Source: Nioella sediminis (lineage in GTDB: Bacteria; Pseudomonadota; Alphaproteobacteria; Rhodobacterales; Rhodobacteraceae). From it: a stretch of 64,000 nt of DNA. Shown in pieces: positions 54,182-62,728 of this stretch (position 1 is the stretch's first letter; every line of letters starts with the position of its first letter). The translations under genes and the position numbers were made by a program. The notes under the pieces were generated by a model, which was not told the origin of the DNA, searched no databases, and worked only from the letters and a program-made list of their open reading frames with translations. The DNA lies in contig NZ_MNBL01000047.1 in NCBI RefSeq assembly GCF_001879695.1, positions 1-64,000 of the forward strand, given 5' to 3'.

Positions 54182-54838
54182 TTACTCGGTCGCGGCACCG
54201 TCTTCCTCTGCAGCAGCTGCTGCTGCGGCGGCCTGCAACTGGGCGATCACCTCTTCATTATAGGCTTCCAGCGCCTCGAATCCGGCGGTGAAGCCGGACA
54301 GCGAGAGTGTCAACGGAACGACCTGATCGGGCGCCTGAAGCGGCACGATGGCAATCCGCGCTTCGCTTCCGGCGCGGAATGCCTGTACATCGGCACCGGT
54401 CAGGCCAAGGCGGACATAACAGCCGATCGGCTGGCAGAAGCTGAACGGATAGACCCGCGCCTGACCGCTATCCACGGCCATGCGCAACTGGCCTGTCAGA
54501 AGCGTGTCCAGAGGCGTCACGATGGTGGCCCCTGCCATCAGTTCCCCTTCGTCGGGAACATCGAACAGGTTGAACTCTGCGACGGAGTTGCCCTGTGCAT
54601 CCACCAGAAGCTGGTAAAGCTGGCAGGGATCGGGTTGCCCCTCTGGCGAAACGATGCAGCGCATGTCCCAGTCACCGAAGGTTTCGCGGCTATAGGCAGA
54701 GCCGACCTCGGGCTGGCCAAGCGACAGACCAGCCTGTTCTGCGGCCGAAGGGGTGTCGGAATCGGTGGCTTCCTGCGCGGCCAGGGGGAAGGCAAGGCCA
54801 GCGGCCAGAAGTGCTGCGGTCAGGGAAAGGGTTTTCAT
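54182..54838 (-). CDS. IalB-family (invasion-associated locus B) exported protein
   Basis: A 218-residue protein with a signal peptide ending PLAAQ. An IalB domain follows, recognised by FGDWDMRC, QLYQLLVD, the PLDTLLTGQLRM stretch and CQPIGCYVRLGLT; its Cys pairs would form disulfides in the periplasm. The C-terminus is an Ala-rich tail. The function is unknown outside Bartonella-type invasion studies, and the family is common in free-living Rhodobacterales. The start is the ATG at 54838, where the signal begins. A small RNA candidate lies upstream on the same strand. Confidence 0.85.
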   Translation of the reverse strand: MKTLSLTAALLAAGLAFPLAAQEATDSDTPSAAEQAGLSLGQPEVGSAYSRETFGDWDMRCIVSPEGQPDPCQLYQLLVDAQGNSVAEFNLFDVPDEGELMAGATIVTPLDTLLTGQLRMAVDSGQARVYPFSFCQPIGCYVRLGLTGADVQAFRAGSEARIAIVPLQAPDQVVPLTLSLSGFTAGFEALEAYNEEVIAQLQAAAAAAAAEEDGAATE

Positions 54839-54982
54839 CAAAGCGCCTCGTCTGTCTTCGTGTGAACAGGGTGTTTGGCAAATGGCTAGCACGCGGGCGG
54901 GGCGCTGTCAGGGGCAATTTTCCGCCAAGCGCCGGTTTCCGCCAATTGCCACGCAGGTTTCCGGCACGGGCGGCGGCCAAAC

Positions 54983-55053
54983 AAAAAGGGCCCAACAACG
55001 GGGCCCTTTTCAGTATCTTTTTTCTCTCCCTGTCGGACTGGCCGACTTTCTGG
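54983..55053 (-). ncRNA. candidate small RNA or attenuated leader upstream of the ialB-like gene
   Basis: A promoter with TTGACG, a 17-base spacer and TAGCGT (55087 to 55059, minus strand) predicts a start near 55053. The roughly 70-base RNA would have a 5' hairpin (GTCGG/CCGAC), a purine-rich single strand (AGGGAGAGAAAAAAG) and an intrinsic terminator (AAAAGGGCCC/GGGCCCTTTT, 55010-54984, followed by TGTTT). No frame of useful length lies within it. It could be an independent sRNA or the attenuated 5' leader of the gene starting at 54838. Confidence 0.55.
54984..55010 (-). terminator. terminator of the sRNA candidate
   Basis: Ten-base-pair stem AAAAGGGCCC/GGGCCCTTTT with a seven-base loop. 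The minus-strand tail is TTTTTGTTT. It lies about 145 bases before the ialB-like start and follows no gene on either strand. Confidence 0.8.
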
Positions 55054-55058
55054 CCCGA

Positions 55059-55087
55059 ACGCTAGGACAGGTGCGCGCGGTCGTCAA
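55059..55087 (-). promoter_or_regulatory. sigma-70-type promoter of the sRNA candidate
   Basis: TTGACG at 55082-55087 (complement), a 17-base spacer and TAGCGT at 55059-55064. This is close to the strong housekeeping promoters seen in Rhodobacterales, which often have a TAGCNT-like -10. Confidence 0.6.
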
Positions 55088-55150
55088 CAGGGTAATTTAC
55101 GTTTTTGGTCCGTTTTTCGGACCATTTCGGGAACACCGCCACCGACGCGG

Positions 55151-55180
55151 AAAAAACCGCGCCGGGGAAAGCCGGCGCGG
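55151..55180 (-). terminator. intrinsic terminator facing the sRNA promoter
   Basis: On the minus strand CCGCGCCGG and CCGGCGCGG form a nine-base-pair stem (55172-55180 with 55157-55165), directly followed by six T residues (55151-55156). No minus-strand gene lies upstream, so it would stop antisense transcription coming from within the ATPase gene. Confidence 0.7.
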
Positions 55181-55202
55181 CCAGTCAACAGGGAGGAAAA
55201 CC

Positions 55203-55271
55203 ATGGCCTCGGGGTCAACCGGCGGCAAACTTGCCGGGGCCATGATGAGGAGACTGGCACAGGATGGTTAA
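55203..55271 (+). CDS. possible 22-residue leader peptide
   Basis: ATG at 55203 with AGGGAGG six bases upstream, reading [20 protein letters not shown] plus two residues and TAA. Nothing is recognised in it. It ends 43 bases before the ATPase start. The good ribosome-binding site is the only support; it may be a leader or chance. Confidence 0.28.
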   Translation: MASGSTGGKLAGAMMRRLAQDG

Positions 55272-55314
55272 GATTGTATTGTGCGGGGCGAAGAATTTAA
55301 GACAGGGGCAGATC

Positions 55315-56904
55315 ATGTCGGACAGCATTTTCATTGGCGGCGGTGGTGAAGACTACGGGGTGGCGCAGCACATGCTGCTTAAATACGCCAACCGGCACGG
55401 GCTGATCGCGGGGGCAACCGGAACCGGCAAGACCGTGACATTGCAGATTCTGGCTGAAAGCTTCTCCGCCAATGGCGTGCCGGTCTTCCTGTCCGACGTG
55501 AAGGGCGATCTGTCGGGACTTGGCGCGGCAGGCAGCGAAAGCTTCAAACTGCATGACGCCTTCATGGACCGCGCGGGCCGGATCGGGTTTGCCGACTACG
55601 CCTATCGCGCCTTCCCGGTGACCTTCTGGGATCTCTATGGCGAGGCCGGTCATCCGGTGCGCACGACGATTTCGGAAATGGGGCCGCTGCTGATCTCACG
55701 CCTTCTGGAACTGTCCGAGGCGCAGGAGGGTATTCTGAACATCGCCTTCCGGGTTGCTGACGAACAGGGGCTGGCGCTCTTGGACCTCAAGGACCTGCAA
55801 TCGCTGCTGGTCTGGGTAGGCGAGAATCGCAAGACGCTCAGTTTGCGCTACGGCAATGTCTCCACCGCCTCGATCGGCGCCATCCAGCGGCGGCTTCTGG
55901 TGCTGGAGGGGCAGGGGGGCGACAAGCTCTTTGGCGAACCGGCGCTGGACCTCGCCGATATCATGAAAACGGACGCGGACGGGCTGGGGCGGATCAATAT
56001 CCTGGCAGCTGACAAGCTGATGGGGTCACCACGGCTTTATGCGACTTTCCTGTTGTGGCTGCTGTCGGAACTGTTCGAGGAACTGCCCGAGGTGGGCGAC
56101 CCCGACAAGCCGAAACTCGTCTTCTTCTTCGACGAGGCGCATCTGCTGTTCGACGACGCGCCCAAGGCGCTGGTCGACAAGGTGGAACAGGTGGCGCGGC
56201 TGATCCGGTCCAAGGGCGTCGGCGTCTATTTCATCACCCAGAACCCGGCCGACGTGCCTGAGGATGTGCTGGGACAGCTTGGCAACCGGGTCCAACACGC
56301 GCTGCGCGCCTATACCGCGAAGGACCGCCGCGATCTGCGGCAGGCCGCCGAGAATTATCGCGACAACCCGGCTTTCGATATCGAAGACGCGATCCGGGAA
56401 GTGGGCGTGGGTGAGGCCGTGACCTCGATGCTGGAGCGCAAGGGCATCCCCGGCATGGCGGAACGCACGCTCATTCGCCCGCCCTCGTCGCAACTGGGGC
56501 CGATGGCCGATGCGATGCGCGCAGGCCTGATCGCGACCTCACCCATTGCCGGGAAATACGAGGCCCAGGTGGATCGGGAAAGCGCCTTCGAGATCCTGCA
56601 GGCGCGCGCCGAAGCCGCTGCGCGGGAGGCGGAAGAGGCGGAGGCGGTCGAGGAAGAGACCGAGAGCGTGGCAGAGCGCGAATACCGCGCCGGACGGCGC
56701 TATTCCGGCAATCGCGTGGGCCGGTCCAGTTCGCGGGTGTCCCGACAGGCGCCTGCCGAGGAACAACCGCGCCGCCGGTCGTCTTCGAGGCGCAGCGATT
56801 CGGTCGGCACGGCCTTCGCCAAGAGCTTTGCCCGGCAACTGGGCACCCAATCGGGCCGTGCGGTGGTGCGGGGCATTCTGGGGGGGCTCTTTCGCGGGAG
56901 ATAA
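55315..56904 (+). CDS. HerA/DUF853-family ATPase (YjgR-like)
   Basis: A 529-residue P-loop ATPase: Walker [13 protein letters not shown], Walker [14 protein letters not shown] and the DUF853 helicase-HerA-like core. The C-terminal about 80 residues are charged, with a Glu/Ala stretch and an Arg/Ser stretch, ending in [14 protein letters not shown], which is common in the family. The exact role is unknown; relatives are DNA-translocating ATPases. I start at the ATG at 55315 ([13 protein letters not shown]), where family similarity begins, with AGGGGCAG upstream; the ATG at 55264 adds 17 unrelated residues. Confidence 0.85.
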   Translation: MSDSIFIGGGGEDYGVAQHMLLKYANRHGLIAGATGTGKTVTLQILAESFSANGVPVFLSDVKGDLSGLGAAGSESFKLHDAFMDRAGRIGFADYAYRAFPVTFWDLYGEAGHPVRTTISEMGPLLISRLLELSEAQEGILNIAFRVADEQGLALLDLKDLQSLLVWVGENRKTLSLRYGNVSTASIGAIQRRLLVLEGQGGDKLFGEPALDLADIMKTDADGLGRINILAADKLMGSPRLYATFLLWLLSELFEELPEVGDPDKPKLVFFFDEAHLLFDDAPKALVDKVEQVARLIRSKGVGVYFITQNPADVPEDVLGQLGNRVQHALRAYTAKDRRDLRQAAENYRDNPAFDIEDAIREVGVGEAVTSMLERKGIPGMAERTLIRPPSSQLGPMADAMRAGLIATSPIAGKYEAQVDRESAFEILQARAEAAAREAEEAEAVEEETESVAEREYRAGRRYSGNRVGRSSSRVSRQAPAEEQPRRRSSSRRSDSVGTAFAKSFARQLGTQSGRAVVRGILGGLFRGR

Positions 56905-57053
56905 GCGGTTTCGCCGCCTGCCGGCGTCGACCCGGGAACGGCCCGGCTCGACCCCCGCTTGCGCGGGGGCACTCACCCGTGCCGTGTTGCCACGGAGATG
57001 TGGCGGGGATCGGGCTTGACCTGATGCGGAGACGCCGGTTGCCGCGTCGGAAG

Positions 57054-57084
57054 CCTCCGGCGGAGGTATTTGGGCCAAGATGAA
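57054..57084 (+). repeat. hairpin plus GAGGTATTT...AAGATGAA intergenic repeat, copy 2
   Basis: Palindrome CCTCCGGCGGAGG (57054-57066) overlaps the 22-base element at 57063-57084, which differs from the copy at 6015-6036 by two bases. It lies in the 266-base gap between the ATPase gene and ccmF. Confidence 0.6.
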
Positions 57085-57170
57085 GGGGCAGTGCGGCAGG
57101 CGGTCACGGAGGCGTGTGTGGCGGACGGTTGGGCTTGGCGGTCGGGCATGGCTGCTCTAGGTTGACAGGC

Positions 57171-59144
57171 ATGATCGTAGAGCTTGGACATTTCACCCTC
57201 ATTCTCGCCTTTGCCGTCTCGATCTTCCAGACGGTGGTGCCCCTTGTCGGGGCCCATAAGGGCTGGCCCGAATGGATGGCCGCCGCTGCCCCCGCCGCGA
57301 GCGCGCAATTCCTTCTGACGGCCGTCAGCTTCGGCGCGCTGACCTTTGCATTCGTGACCTCCGATTTCTCGGTGGCGCTGGTAACCGCGAATTCACATAC
57401 GCTGAAGCCACTGCTCTACAAGATCACCGGGGTCTGGGGAAATCATGAGGGCTCGCTGCTGCTTTGGGTGTTGATCCTGACCCTGTTCGGGGCCATGGCC
57501 GCGTGGTTCGGGGGCAACCTGCCGCCGCGTCTGCGCGCGCGGGTTCTGGGGGTGCAAAGCAGCATCGGCGTGGCCTTCTTCGCCTTTATCCTGTTTACCT
57601 CGAACCCGTTCCTGCGGCTGGAAAGCCCGCCGATGAATGGGGGCGATCTGAACCCGCTCTTGCAGGATCCCGGCCTGGCCTTTCATCCGCCCTTTCTCTA
57701 CCTGGGCTATGTGGGCCTCAGCATGGCGTTTTCCTTTGCGGTCGCCGCCCTGCTGGAGGGCCGTGTGGATGCCGCCTGGGGCCGGTGGGTGCGGCCCTGG
57801 ACATTGGCCGCCTGGCTGTTCCTGACCATCGGCATCGGGCTTGGGTCCTGGTGGGCCTATTACGAGCTTGGCTGGGGTGGCTTCTGGTTCTGGGATCCCG
57901 TTGAAAACGCCAGCTTCATGCCCTGGCTGATCTCGGCGGCCTTGCTGCATTCGGCTATCGTGGTGGAAAAGCGCGAGGCGCTGAAAAGCTGGACGATCCT
58001 TCTGGCGATCCTGGCCTTCGGCTTCTCGCTCATTGGCACCTTCATCGTGCGCTCGGGCGTTATCACCTCTGTTCATGCCTTTGCAAATGACCCGGAGCGC
58101 GGCGTGTTCATTCTGTTCATCCTGGCGTTCTTCATGGGCGGGGCTTTCCTGCTATTTGCCCTGCGGGCAGGCGCGATGGAGGCCAAGGGCGTGTTCGGTC
58201 TTGTCAGTCGCGAAAGCGCACTTGTGCTGAACAATGTGCTTCTGGCTGTGTCCTGTTTCGTTGTCTTCATTGGAACGATCTGGCCGCTTCTGTCCGAGAT
58301 GTTCTTTGACCGGACCCTGTCGGTCGGGCCGCCCTTTTTCAACGCGGCCTTCTCGCCCTTTGTCTTCGTTCTGGCCGTGGCGCTGCCGATCGGCTCGGTG
58401 ATGCCGTGGAAACGGGCCAGTATCGGACGGGCCATGCGTCAGCAGATGCCGGCGGCCGTGCTGGCCTTGGCGGGCGGGTTGCTGGCCTATGCCGTCTTTA
58501 CCGGGCATTCGGCCATCGGACCGGTGTTCATCGCGCTGGCGGTCTGGCTGGTGGCCGGGGCGGTCGTCGACCTGTTCACCCGTACCGGGCGCGGGGCGCT
58601 TGGGGCGCGTCTGTCCCGCCTGACCCGGCTGCCGCGGGCGGATTGGGGCAAGGCGGTGGCGCATGCGGGCTTTGGGCTGACACTGTTTGGCGTCGCCGCC
58701 CTGACCACCTATGAATCGGAGGACATCCGTATTGCCCGGCTCGGCGAAGCCTTCGACGTCGGCCCCTACGAGATCACCCTGGCCGCCGTGAGAGAGCATG
58801 AGGGGCCGAACTATATCGCCCTGATGGGAACCGTCGAAGTGGCACGGGACGGAGACGTGGTGTCCACCCTGCATCCCGAGCGGCGCTTCTATCCGGTGGC
58901 GGGCATGCCCACGACCGAGGCGGCCATCGACAATGGCGTGTCCCGCGATGTCTATGTCGTTCTTGGCGAACCGCAGCAGGGGGGCTTCGCCCTGCGCACC
59001 TATATCAAGCCCTGGGCAAACTGGATCTGGGGCGGGTCGATCATCATGGCGCTTGGCGGGCTGCTGTCCCTGTCAGACCGGCGATACCGGGTTGCGGCCG
59101 GAGCACGCCGTCAGGCCGAACCGAAGGGAGTGCCCGCGGAATGA
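57171..59144 (+). CDS. ccmF: CcmF, haem lyase component of cytochrome c maturation
   Basis: A 657-residue polytopic membrane protein with about 15 helices. The haem-handling WWD region reads WGGFWFWDPVENASFMPWL, and WGNHEGSLLLW and the conserved membrane and periplasmic His residues are present. With CcmH and CcmI it ligates haem to apocytochromes c in the periplasm. I start at the ATG at 57171 (MIVELGHF), directly before the first helix. It overlaps ccmH by four bases. The c-type cytochromes SoxD and SoxE at the left of the window would be clients. Confidence 0.94.
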   Translation: MIVELGHFTLILAFAVSIFQTVVPLVGAHKGWPEWMAAAAPAASAQFLLTAVSFGALTFAFVTSDFSVALVTANSHTLKPLLYKITGVWGNHEGSLLLWVLILTLFGAMAAWFGGNLPPRLRARVLGVQSSIGVAFFAFILFTSNPFLRLESPPMNGGDLNPLLQDPGLAFHPPFLYLGYVGLSMAFSFAVAALLEGRVDAAWGRWVRPWTLAAWLFLTIGIGLGSWWAYYELGWGGFWFWDPVENASFMPWLISAALLHSAIVVEKREALKSWTILLAILAFGFSLIGTFIVRSGVITSVHAFANDPERGVFILFILAFFMGGAFLLFALRAGAMEAKGVFGLVSRESALVLNNVLLAVSCFVVFIGTIWPLLSEMFFDRTLSVGPPFFNAAFSPFVFVLAVALPIGSVMPWKRASIGRAMRQQMPAAVLALAGGLLAYAVFTGHSAIGPVFIALAVWLVAGAVVDLFTRTGRGALGARLSRLTRLPRADWGKAVAHAGFGLTLFGVAALTTYESEDIRIARLGEAFDVGPYEITLAAVREHEGPNYIALMGTVEVARDGDVVSTLHPERRFYPVAGMPTTEAAIDNGVSRDVYVVLGEPQQGGFALRTYIKPWANWIWGGSIIMALGGLLSLSDRRYRVAAGARRQAEPKGVPAE

Positions 59145-59602
59145 AGCGGCTCTTGCTGATACTGTGCCTGTTGGCCTCCCCGCTTTGGGCGGTCGAACCG
59201 GATGAAATGCTGGCCGATCCGGTCCTTGAGGAACGGGCAAGGGACATCTCGGCCGGGCTGCGCTGCGTGGTCTGTCGCAACGAATCGATCGACGAAAGCA
59301 ATGCGGACCTGGCGCGGGATCTGCGGCTCTTGGTGCGCGAACGGCTGGTCGAGGGCGACAGCGATGACGAGGTTGTGGACTATATCGTCGAGCGCTATGG
59401 CGAATACGTTCTGCTCAGGCCGACGCTGACCGGGTCTAACCTGGTATTGTGGCTGGCGGGGCCGGGCATGGCGCTGATCGGTCTGGGGCTGGCCTTCGGA
59501 TATCTTCGCAGCCAGTCACGGCGGAAAGCCGAGGGAGAGGCCGCTCCGACCGGGCTCTCTGATGCGGAGCAGGCGCGGCTGCGGCAGATCATGGAAGACT
59601 GA
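59141..59602 (+). CDS. ccmH: CcmH, thioredoxin-like apocytochrome c reductant
   Basis: A 153-residue protein with a signal peptide, the redox motif CVVC in LRCVVCRNESIDESNADLA, and a C-terminal membrane helix (about 100-125). It reduces the CxxCH cysteines of apocytochrome c before haem attachment. It is translationally coupled to ccmF (ATGA at 59141). Confidence 0.93.
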   Translation: MKRLLLILCLLASPLWAVEPDEMLADPVLEERARDISAGLRCVVCRNESIDESNADLARDLRLLVRERLVEGDSDDEVVDYIVERYGEYVLLRPTLTGSNLVLWLAGPGMALIGLGLAFGYLRSQSRRKAEGEAAPTGLSDAEQARLRQIMED

Positions 59603-59681
59603 CGCCGCGTTGCCCTTCCGGTCGGGCGGCTTGGCCCTTATCTGTCAGGGCGATTGCGCAAGACCGAGGGAATGCACGGCC

Positions 59682-60458
59682 ATGGACTACCAGACACTTA
59701 CCAGCGATTTGCACGACGGCGTTGCTGTCATTACCCTGCGGCGTCCGGATGTGATGAACTCCTTCAACACCCAGATGCGGGCCGAGCTGTGCCACGCGGT
59801 TCAGATGGCGGGACAAGCAGCGCGCGTGGGCGTTATCACGGGGGAGGGGCGTGCCTTTTCCGCCGGGCAGGATCTGGGCGATACCGGCAATCTCAACGAT
59901 CTGAACCTCGAAAAACTTCTGCGCGATGAATATTCCCCGATCCTGCGCGCCATTGCAGAGGTGCCGATTCCGATCATCGCGGCGGTGAACGGGGTCGCGG
60001 CGGGCGCGGGGGCCAATATCGCGCTGGCCTGTGACGTGGTGATCGCGGCGGAAAGCGCATCCTTCATGCAGGCGTTTTCCAAGATCGGGCTGATCCCCGA
60101 CGCGGGCGGCACCTATACGCTGCCGCGCAAGGTTGGCTTTGCCAAGGCCATGGGGTTGGCGCTCTTTGCCGAAAAGCTCTCTGCACGCGAGGCCGATGAG
60201 ATGGGGCTGATCTGGGAAGCGGTGGACGATGCCAGCTTCGAGGCGCATTGGCGGGCTCGCGCGCAGCATCTGGCAAGCGGCCCGACACAGGCCTTTTCCC
60301 GGATCAAACAGGCGATGCGGGACAGTCTTGGCAACGATCTTGAGGACCAGCTGATGCTGGAGGCCCGGCTGCAAGGTCAGGCCGGCAAGTCCCGCGATTT
60401 CAAGGAAGGGGTTCTGGCGTTTCTGGAAAAGCGACCGGCGCATTTCGAGGGACGGTAA
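59682..60458 (+). CDS. enoyl-CoA hydratase/isomerase (PaaG-like)
   Basis: A 258-residue crotonase-fold protein. The oxyanion-hole segments are GRAFSAGQDLG and NGVAAGAGANIAL, and the IPDAGGTYTLPRKVG segment carries an Asp where classic hydratases have Glu, as in PaaG-type isomerases. A role in aromatic or fatty acyl-CoA turnover is likely, but the substrate is unknown. The ATG at 59682 is preceded by GAGGGAATG; the in-frame start at 59562 is inside ccmH. Confidence 0.85.
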   Translation: MDYQTLTSDLHDGVAVITLRRPDVMNSFNTQMRAELCHAVQMAGQAARVGVITGEGRAFSAGQDLGDTGNLNDLNLEKLLRDEYSPILRAIAEVPIPIIAAVNGVAAGAGANIALACDVVIAAESASFMQAFSKIGLIPDAGGTYTLPRKVGFAKAMGLALFAEKLSAREADEMGLIWEAVDDASFEAHWRARAQHLASGPTQAFSRIKQAMRDSLGNDLEDQLMLEARLQGQAGKSRDFKEGVLAFLEKRPAHFEGR

Positions 60459-60474
60459 TCACCGGGCGCGGGGA

Positions 60475-60533
60475 AGGCTTTTGCAAAAGCCTTTCAAGGA
60501 TCTTGCAAGATCCTTCCACCGTCCGGTTCGGAC
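60475..60533. repeat. cluster of three inverted repeats between convergent genes
   Basis: Three palindromes stand in a row: an eight-base-pair stem with a three-base loop (60475-60493, AAGGCTTT/AAAGCCTT), a perfect 20-base palindrome AAGGATCTTGCAAGATCCTT (60496-60515), and GTCCG/CGGAC (60521-60533). They lie 16 bases after the enoyl-CoA hydratase stop and 14 bases before the DUF1289 stop, so a bidirectional terminator is one reading and a REP-like dispersed element another. Confidence 0.7.
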
Positions 60534-60547
60534 GTATTGAACGATTG

Positions 60548-60784
60548 TCAGAGGCCGCGCTTCAGTCGGGCCGAGCGACCGCCCCGTCGCTTCTGGATCA
60601 GGTTTTGGCGCCCCGGCAGCTCCGCCATGATGCGGCGGCGATCCTCGGGCGACATGCGGCTCCAGGCCCCGATTTCGTCGATGGAGCGCAGGCAGCCGGT
60701 GCACAGCCGCGCCTCGGGATGCACCACGCAGATCTTCACGCAGGGGCTTTCGATCTCGTCGCGTTTCCAGACCTGATCCGTCAT
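60548..60784 (-). CDS. DUF1289 small Cys-rich protein
   Basis: A 78-residue protein with the DUF1289 pattern: SPCVKICVVHPEARLCTGC, four Cys that could bind a metal or Fe-S, followed by EIGAWSRMSPEDRRRIM and a basic tail. The function is unknown. It overlaps ruvX by four bases, so the two are coupled. Confidence 0.88.
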   Translation of the reverse strand: MTDQVWKRDEIESPCVKICVVHPEARLCTGCLRSIDEIGAWSRMSPEDRRRIMAELPGRQNLIQKRRGGRSARLKRGL

Positions 60785-61260
60785 CCATCGGCACCTTTCA
60801 AATGGGCCAGCCTGTCCAGCACCCCTTGCAGGATAAACCCGGCGGCAACATGGTCGATCACCTCTGCGCGACGTTTTCGGGACGTATCCGCCTCCAACAG
60901 TGCCCGTTCGGCGGCCACGGTGGACAGGCGTTCATCCCAGAAAGAGATGGGCATATCCACCAGCCGGTCCAGATTGCGGGCAAAGGCGCGGGTGGCCTGG
61001 GCGCGCGGCCCCTCTGTGCCATCCATGTTCATTGGCAAGCCAAGTACAAGACCGCCAACAGACCGATGCGACAGGATCTTCTGCAAGGCCGCAGCATCCT
61101 GGGTGAATTTCACCCTGCGGATGGTTTCCAGCGGCGTCGAGACGCTGAGGAACGGGTCGGATACGGCCACGCCGATGGTCTTGGTGCCAAGATCGAGCCC
61201 GGCAAGGGCGCGCATGGGCGGCAGGGCGGCGGCAAACGCCGCAACATCTTCGAAGATCAC
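60781..61260 (-). CDS. ruvX: RuvX/YqgF, putative Holliday-junction resolvase
   Basis: A 159-residue RNase H-fold nuclease: GLDLGTKTIGVAVSD near the N-terminus holds the first acidic residue, VLGLPMNMDGTEGPRA the second segment and DERLSTVAAERAL the third. Members act in 16S rRNA 5'-end processing and have been proposed to resolve Holliday junctions. It overlaps both ccmI upstream and DUF1289 downstream by four bases. Confidence 0.9.
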   Translation of the reverse strand: MIFEDVAAFAAALPPMRALAGLDLGTKTIGVAVSDPFLSVSTPLETIRRVKFTQDAAALQKILSHRSVGGLVLGLPMNMDGTEGPRAQATRAFARNLDRLVDMPISFWDERLSTVAAERALLEADTSRKRRAEVIDHVAAGFILQGVLDRLAHLKGADG

Positions 61261-62537
61261 TCGTCAGGCTCCCGCAGGGGGGCGTCGTCCGGCAAGGGCG
61301 TATCGCCGGCTGCATCAAGCGGCGCACCCGCTGCACGGATGATTTCAAGCGCCGCATCGGACCGTGCAAAGGCGGACAGGGCCTCCTGGTAGATCGGCCG
61401 CGCCCGGTCCGGTTGCCCCAGCACGATATAGGCAGAGATCAGCCGCGCCCATTCCTCTGGCGTGCCGCCCTCGTTGGCCAGTCGTTCCGAAAGGCCCGCA
61501 ACCATGCTCTCGATCATCGCCTGACGATCCGCTGCCGACATCGCGCCTGCGGCCTCGATGTCCTCGGCAGTTGGGCCAGGCTGGTTGGGCAGGGGCGGCT
61601 GCGGCAGTTGTTCGACCGAGATGTCATCGCCCGCCATGGCCGCGACAATCTCGATCTGTTCACGAATGGCGGTCAGCCAGGGTGCGTCGGGCTCGCTGTC
61701 GGCCAAGAGGTTACGCCAGATCGGATAGCCCAGATCGGGGCGGCCCTGTTGGGCATACATCAGCCCGACGTAATAGCGCGCGGCACCGTTCATGCGATCT
61801 TCCTGCAGGACGCTGTTCAGCAGCGCCTCGGCCTCCGGCGAGACATAGCCACCGGCGGCCATGAACATCATCTCGGCCAGGTCCAGCCGATGCTGCGCCG
61901 TGGCCTCGTCCCCCAAGACCTCGATCAGGTGCGCCTGTGCCGTTCGGGCCGCGACATAGTTGCCAACGCGCGCCTCCTCGAAGGCCAGTAGGCGCAGCCC
62001 CTCCGGTTCATCGGGATGGTCCTGCATGGTTTCACGCAGTTCCGCCACCAGTTCGGCGCGGCGCGGGTCCGGGTCTTCGCGAGTCTGGCTGGGGGCGCCC
62101 GCCTCTGCCTCCGCTTGGGTCGGTCGTTCGGCGCGGGCCTGTTCGACGAGGGATATTCGCGTCTCGATCGGCAGGTCCGGGTAGCCCGGCGCACCGATGA
62201 TGTTATAGAGCCAGAAGGCCCCCGCAATCACCACGGCAACGCCTGCCACGACGGCAATACGCTGCGGACGCCCGGCATGTGCCTCCGCTGTCTGGGCCTG
62301 CAACGCGCGGTCGGCCTCCAGCACCCGGCGGGCGACCTCTGTGCGGGTGCGTTCGGCCTCGTCCTCGGTCAGAACCCCACGCGCCAGGTCCTTGTCGATC
62401 TCGCGCAACTGGTCACGATAAATCTGCAGATCATAGGCCGCCGCCGGATCGGCTGCGTCACGAGACCGCCACGCGGCCATGACCAGCGCCGCGCCGATCA
62501 GCAAAGACAGAAGCCCTGCCAGCATCCAGAAACCCAT
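61257..62537 (-). CDS. ccmI: CcmI, cytochrome c biogenesis chaperone
   Basis: A 426-residue protein. Two membrane helices (about 3-20 and 95-113) flank the cytoplasmic leucine-zipper-like segment YDLQIYRDQLREIDKDLARGVLTEDEAE, and a periplasmic TPR-like domain follows (about 150-420). CcmI binds apocytochrome c tails and presents them to CcmFH. The ATG at 62537 (MGFWMLAG) is used; the frame from 62576 would add 13 charged residues ahead of the first helix. It is encoded on the opposite strand from ccmFH, 2.9 kb away. Confidence 0.92.
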   Translation of the reverse strand: MGFWMLAGLLSLLIGAALVMAAWRSRDAADPAAAYDLQIYRDQLREIDKDLARGVLTEDEAERTRTEVARRVLEADRALQAQTAEAHAGRPQRIAVVAGVAVVIAGAFWLYNIIGAPGYPDLPIETRISLVEQARAERPTQAEAEAGAPSQTREDPDPRRAELVAELRETMQDHPDEPEGLRLLAFEEARVGNYVAARTAQAHLIEVLGDEATAQHRLDLAEMMFMAAGGYVSPEAEALLNSVLQEDRMNGAARYYVGLMYAQQGRPDLGYPIWRNLLADSEPDAPWLTAIREQIEIVAAMAGDDISVEQLPQPPLPNQPGPTAEDIEAAGAMSAADRQAMIESMVAGLSERLANEGGTPEEWARLISAYIVLGQPDRARPIYQEALSAFARSDAALEIIRAAGAPLDAAGDTPLPDDAPLREPDE

Positions 62538-62728
62538 GATCCCTCCGCGCTTAACCTTCTGGACACATCTATACACCGCAAGGCCGTATCAAAAGCCCCA
62601 AACCGGCCCGAAAAGCGACATCCCCCTGCGCGCCTTGTCGCATTTTCCTTGCGAAATGCCGCCGGGGGGTGGACCGGATCGGGCGCAATCCAGCATGTAG
62701 TTCGGGCACGCAGCCGTCGGGGATTACC

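Larger units (their letters stand above)
54839..55314. other. gap upstream of the DUF853 ATPase: sRNA unit, hairpins and one tiny frame
   Basis: These 476 bases contain, on the minus strand, a terminator-like hairpin (55151-55180), a promoter (55059-55087) and a second terminator (54984-55010), bracketing a putative small RNA. A perfect GGTCCG/CGGACC hairpin sits at 55107-55123. On the plus strand a 22-codon frame (55203-55271) with a good ribosome-binding site precedes the ATPase gene. The part 54839-54980 shows nothing further. Confidence 0.6.
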
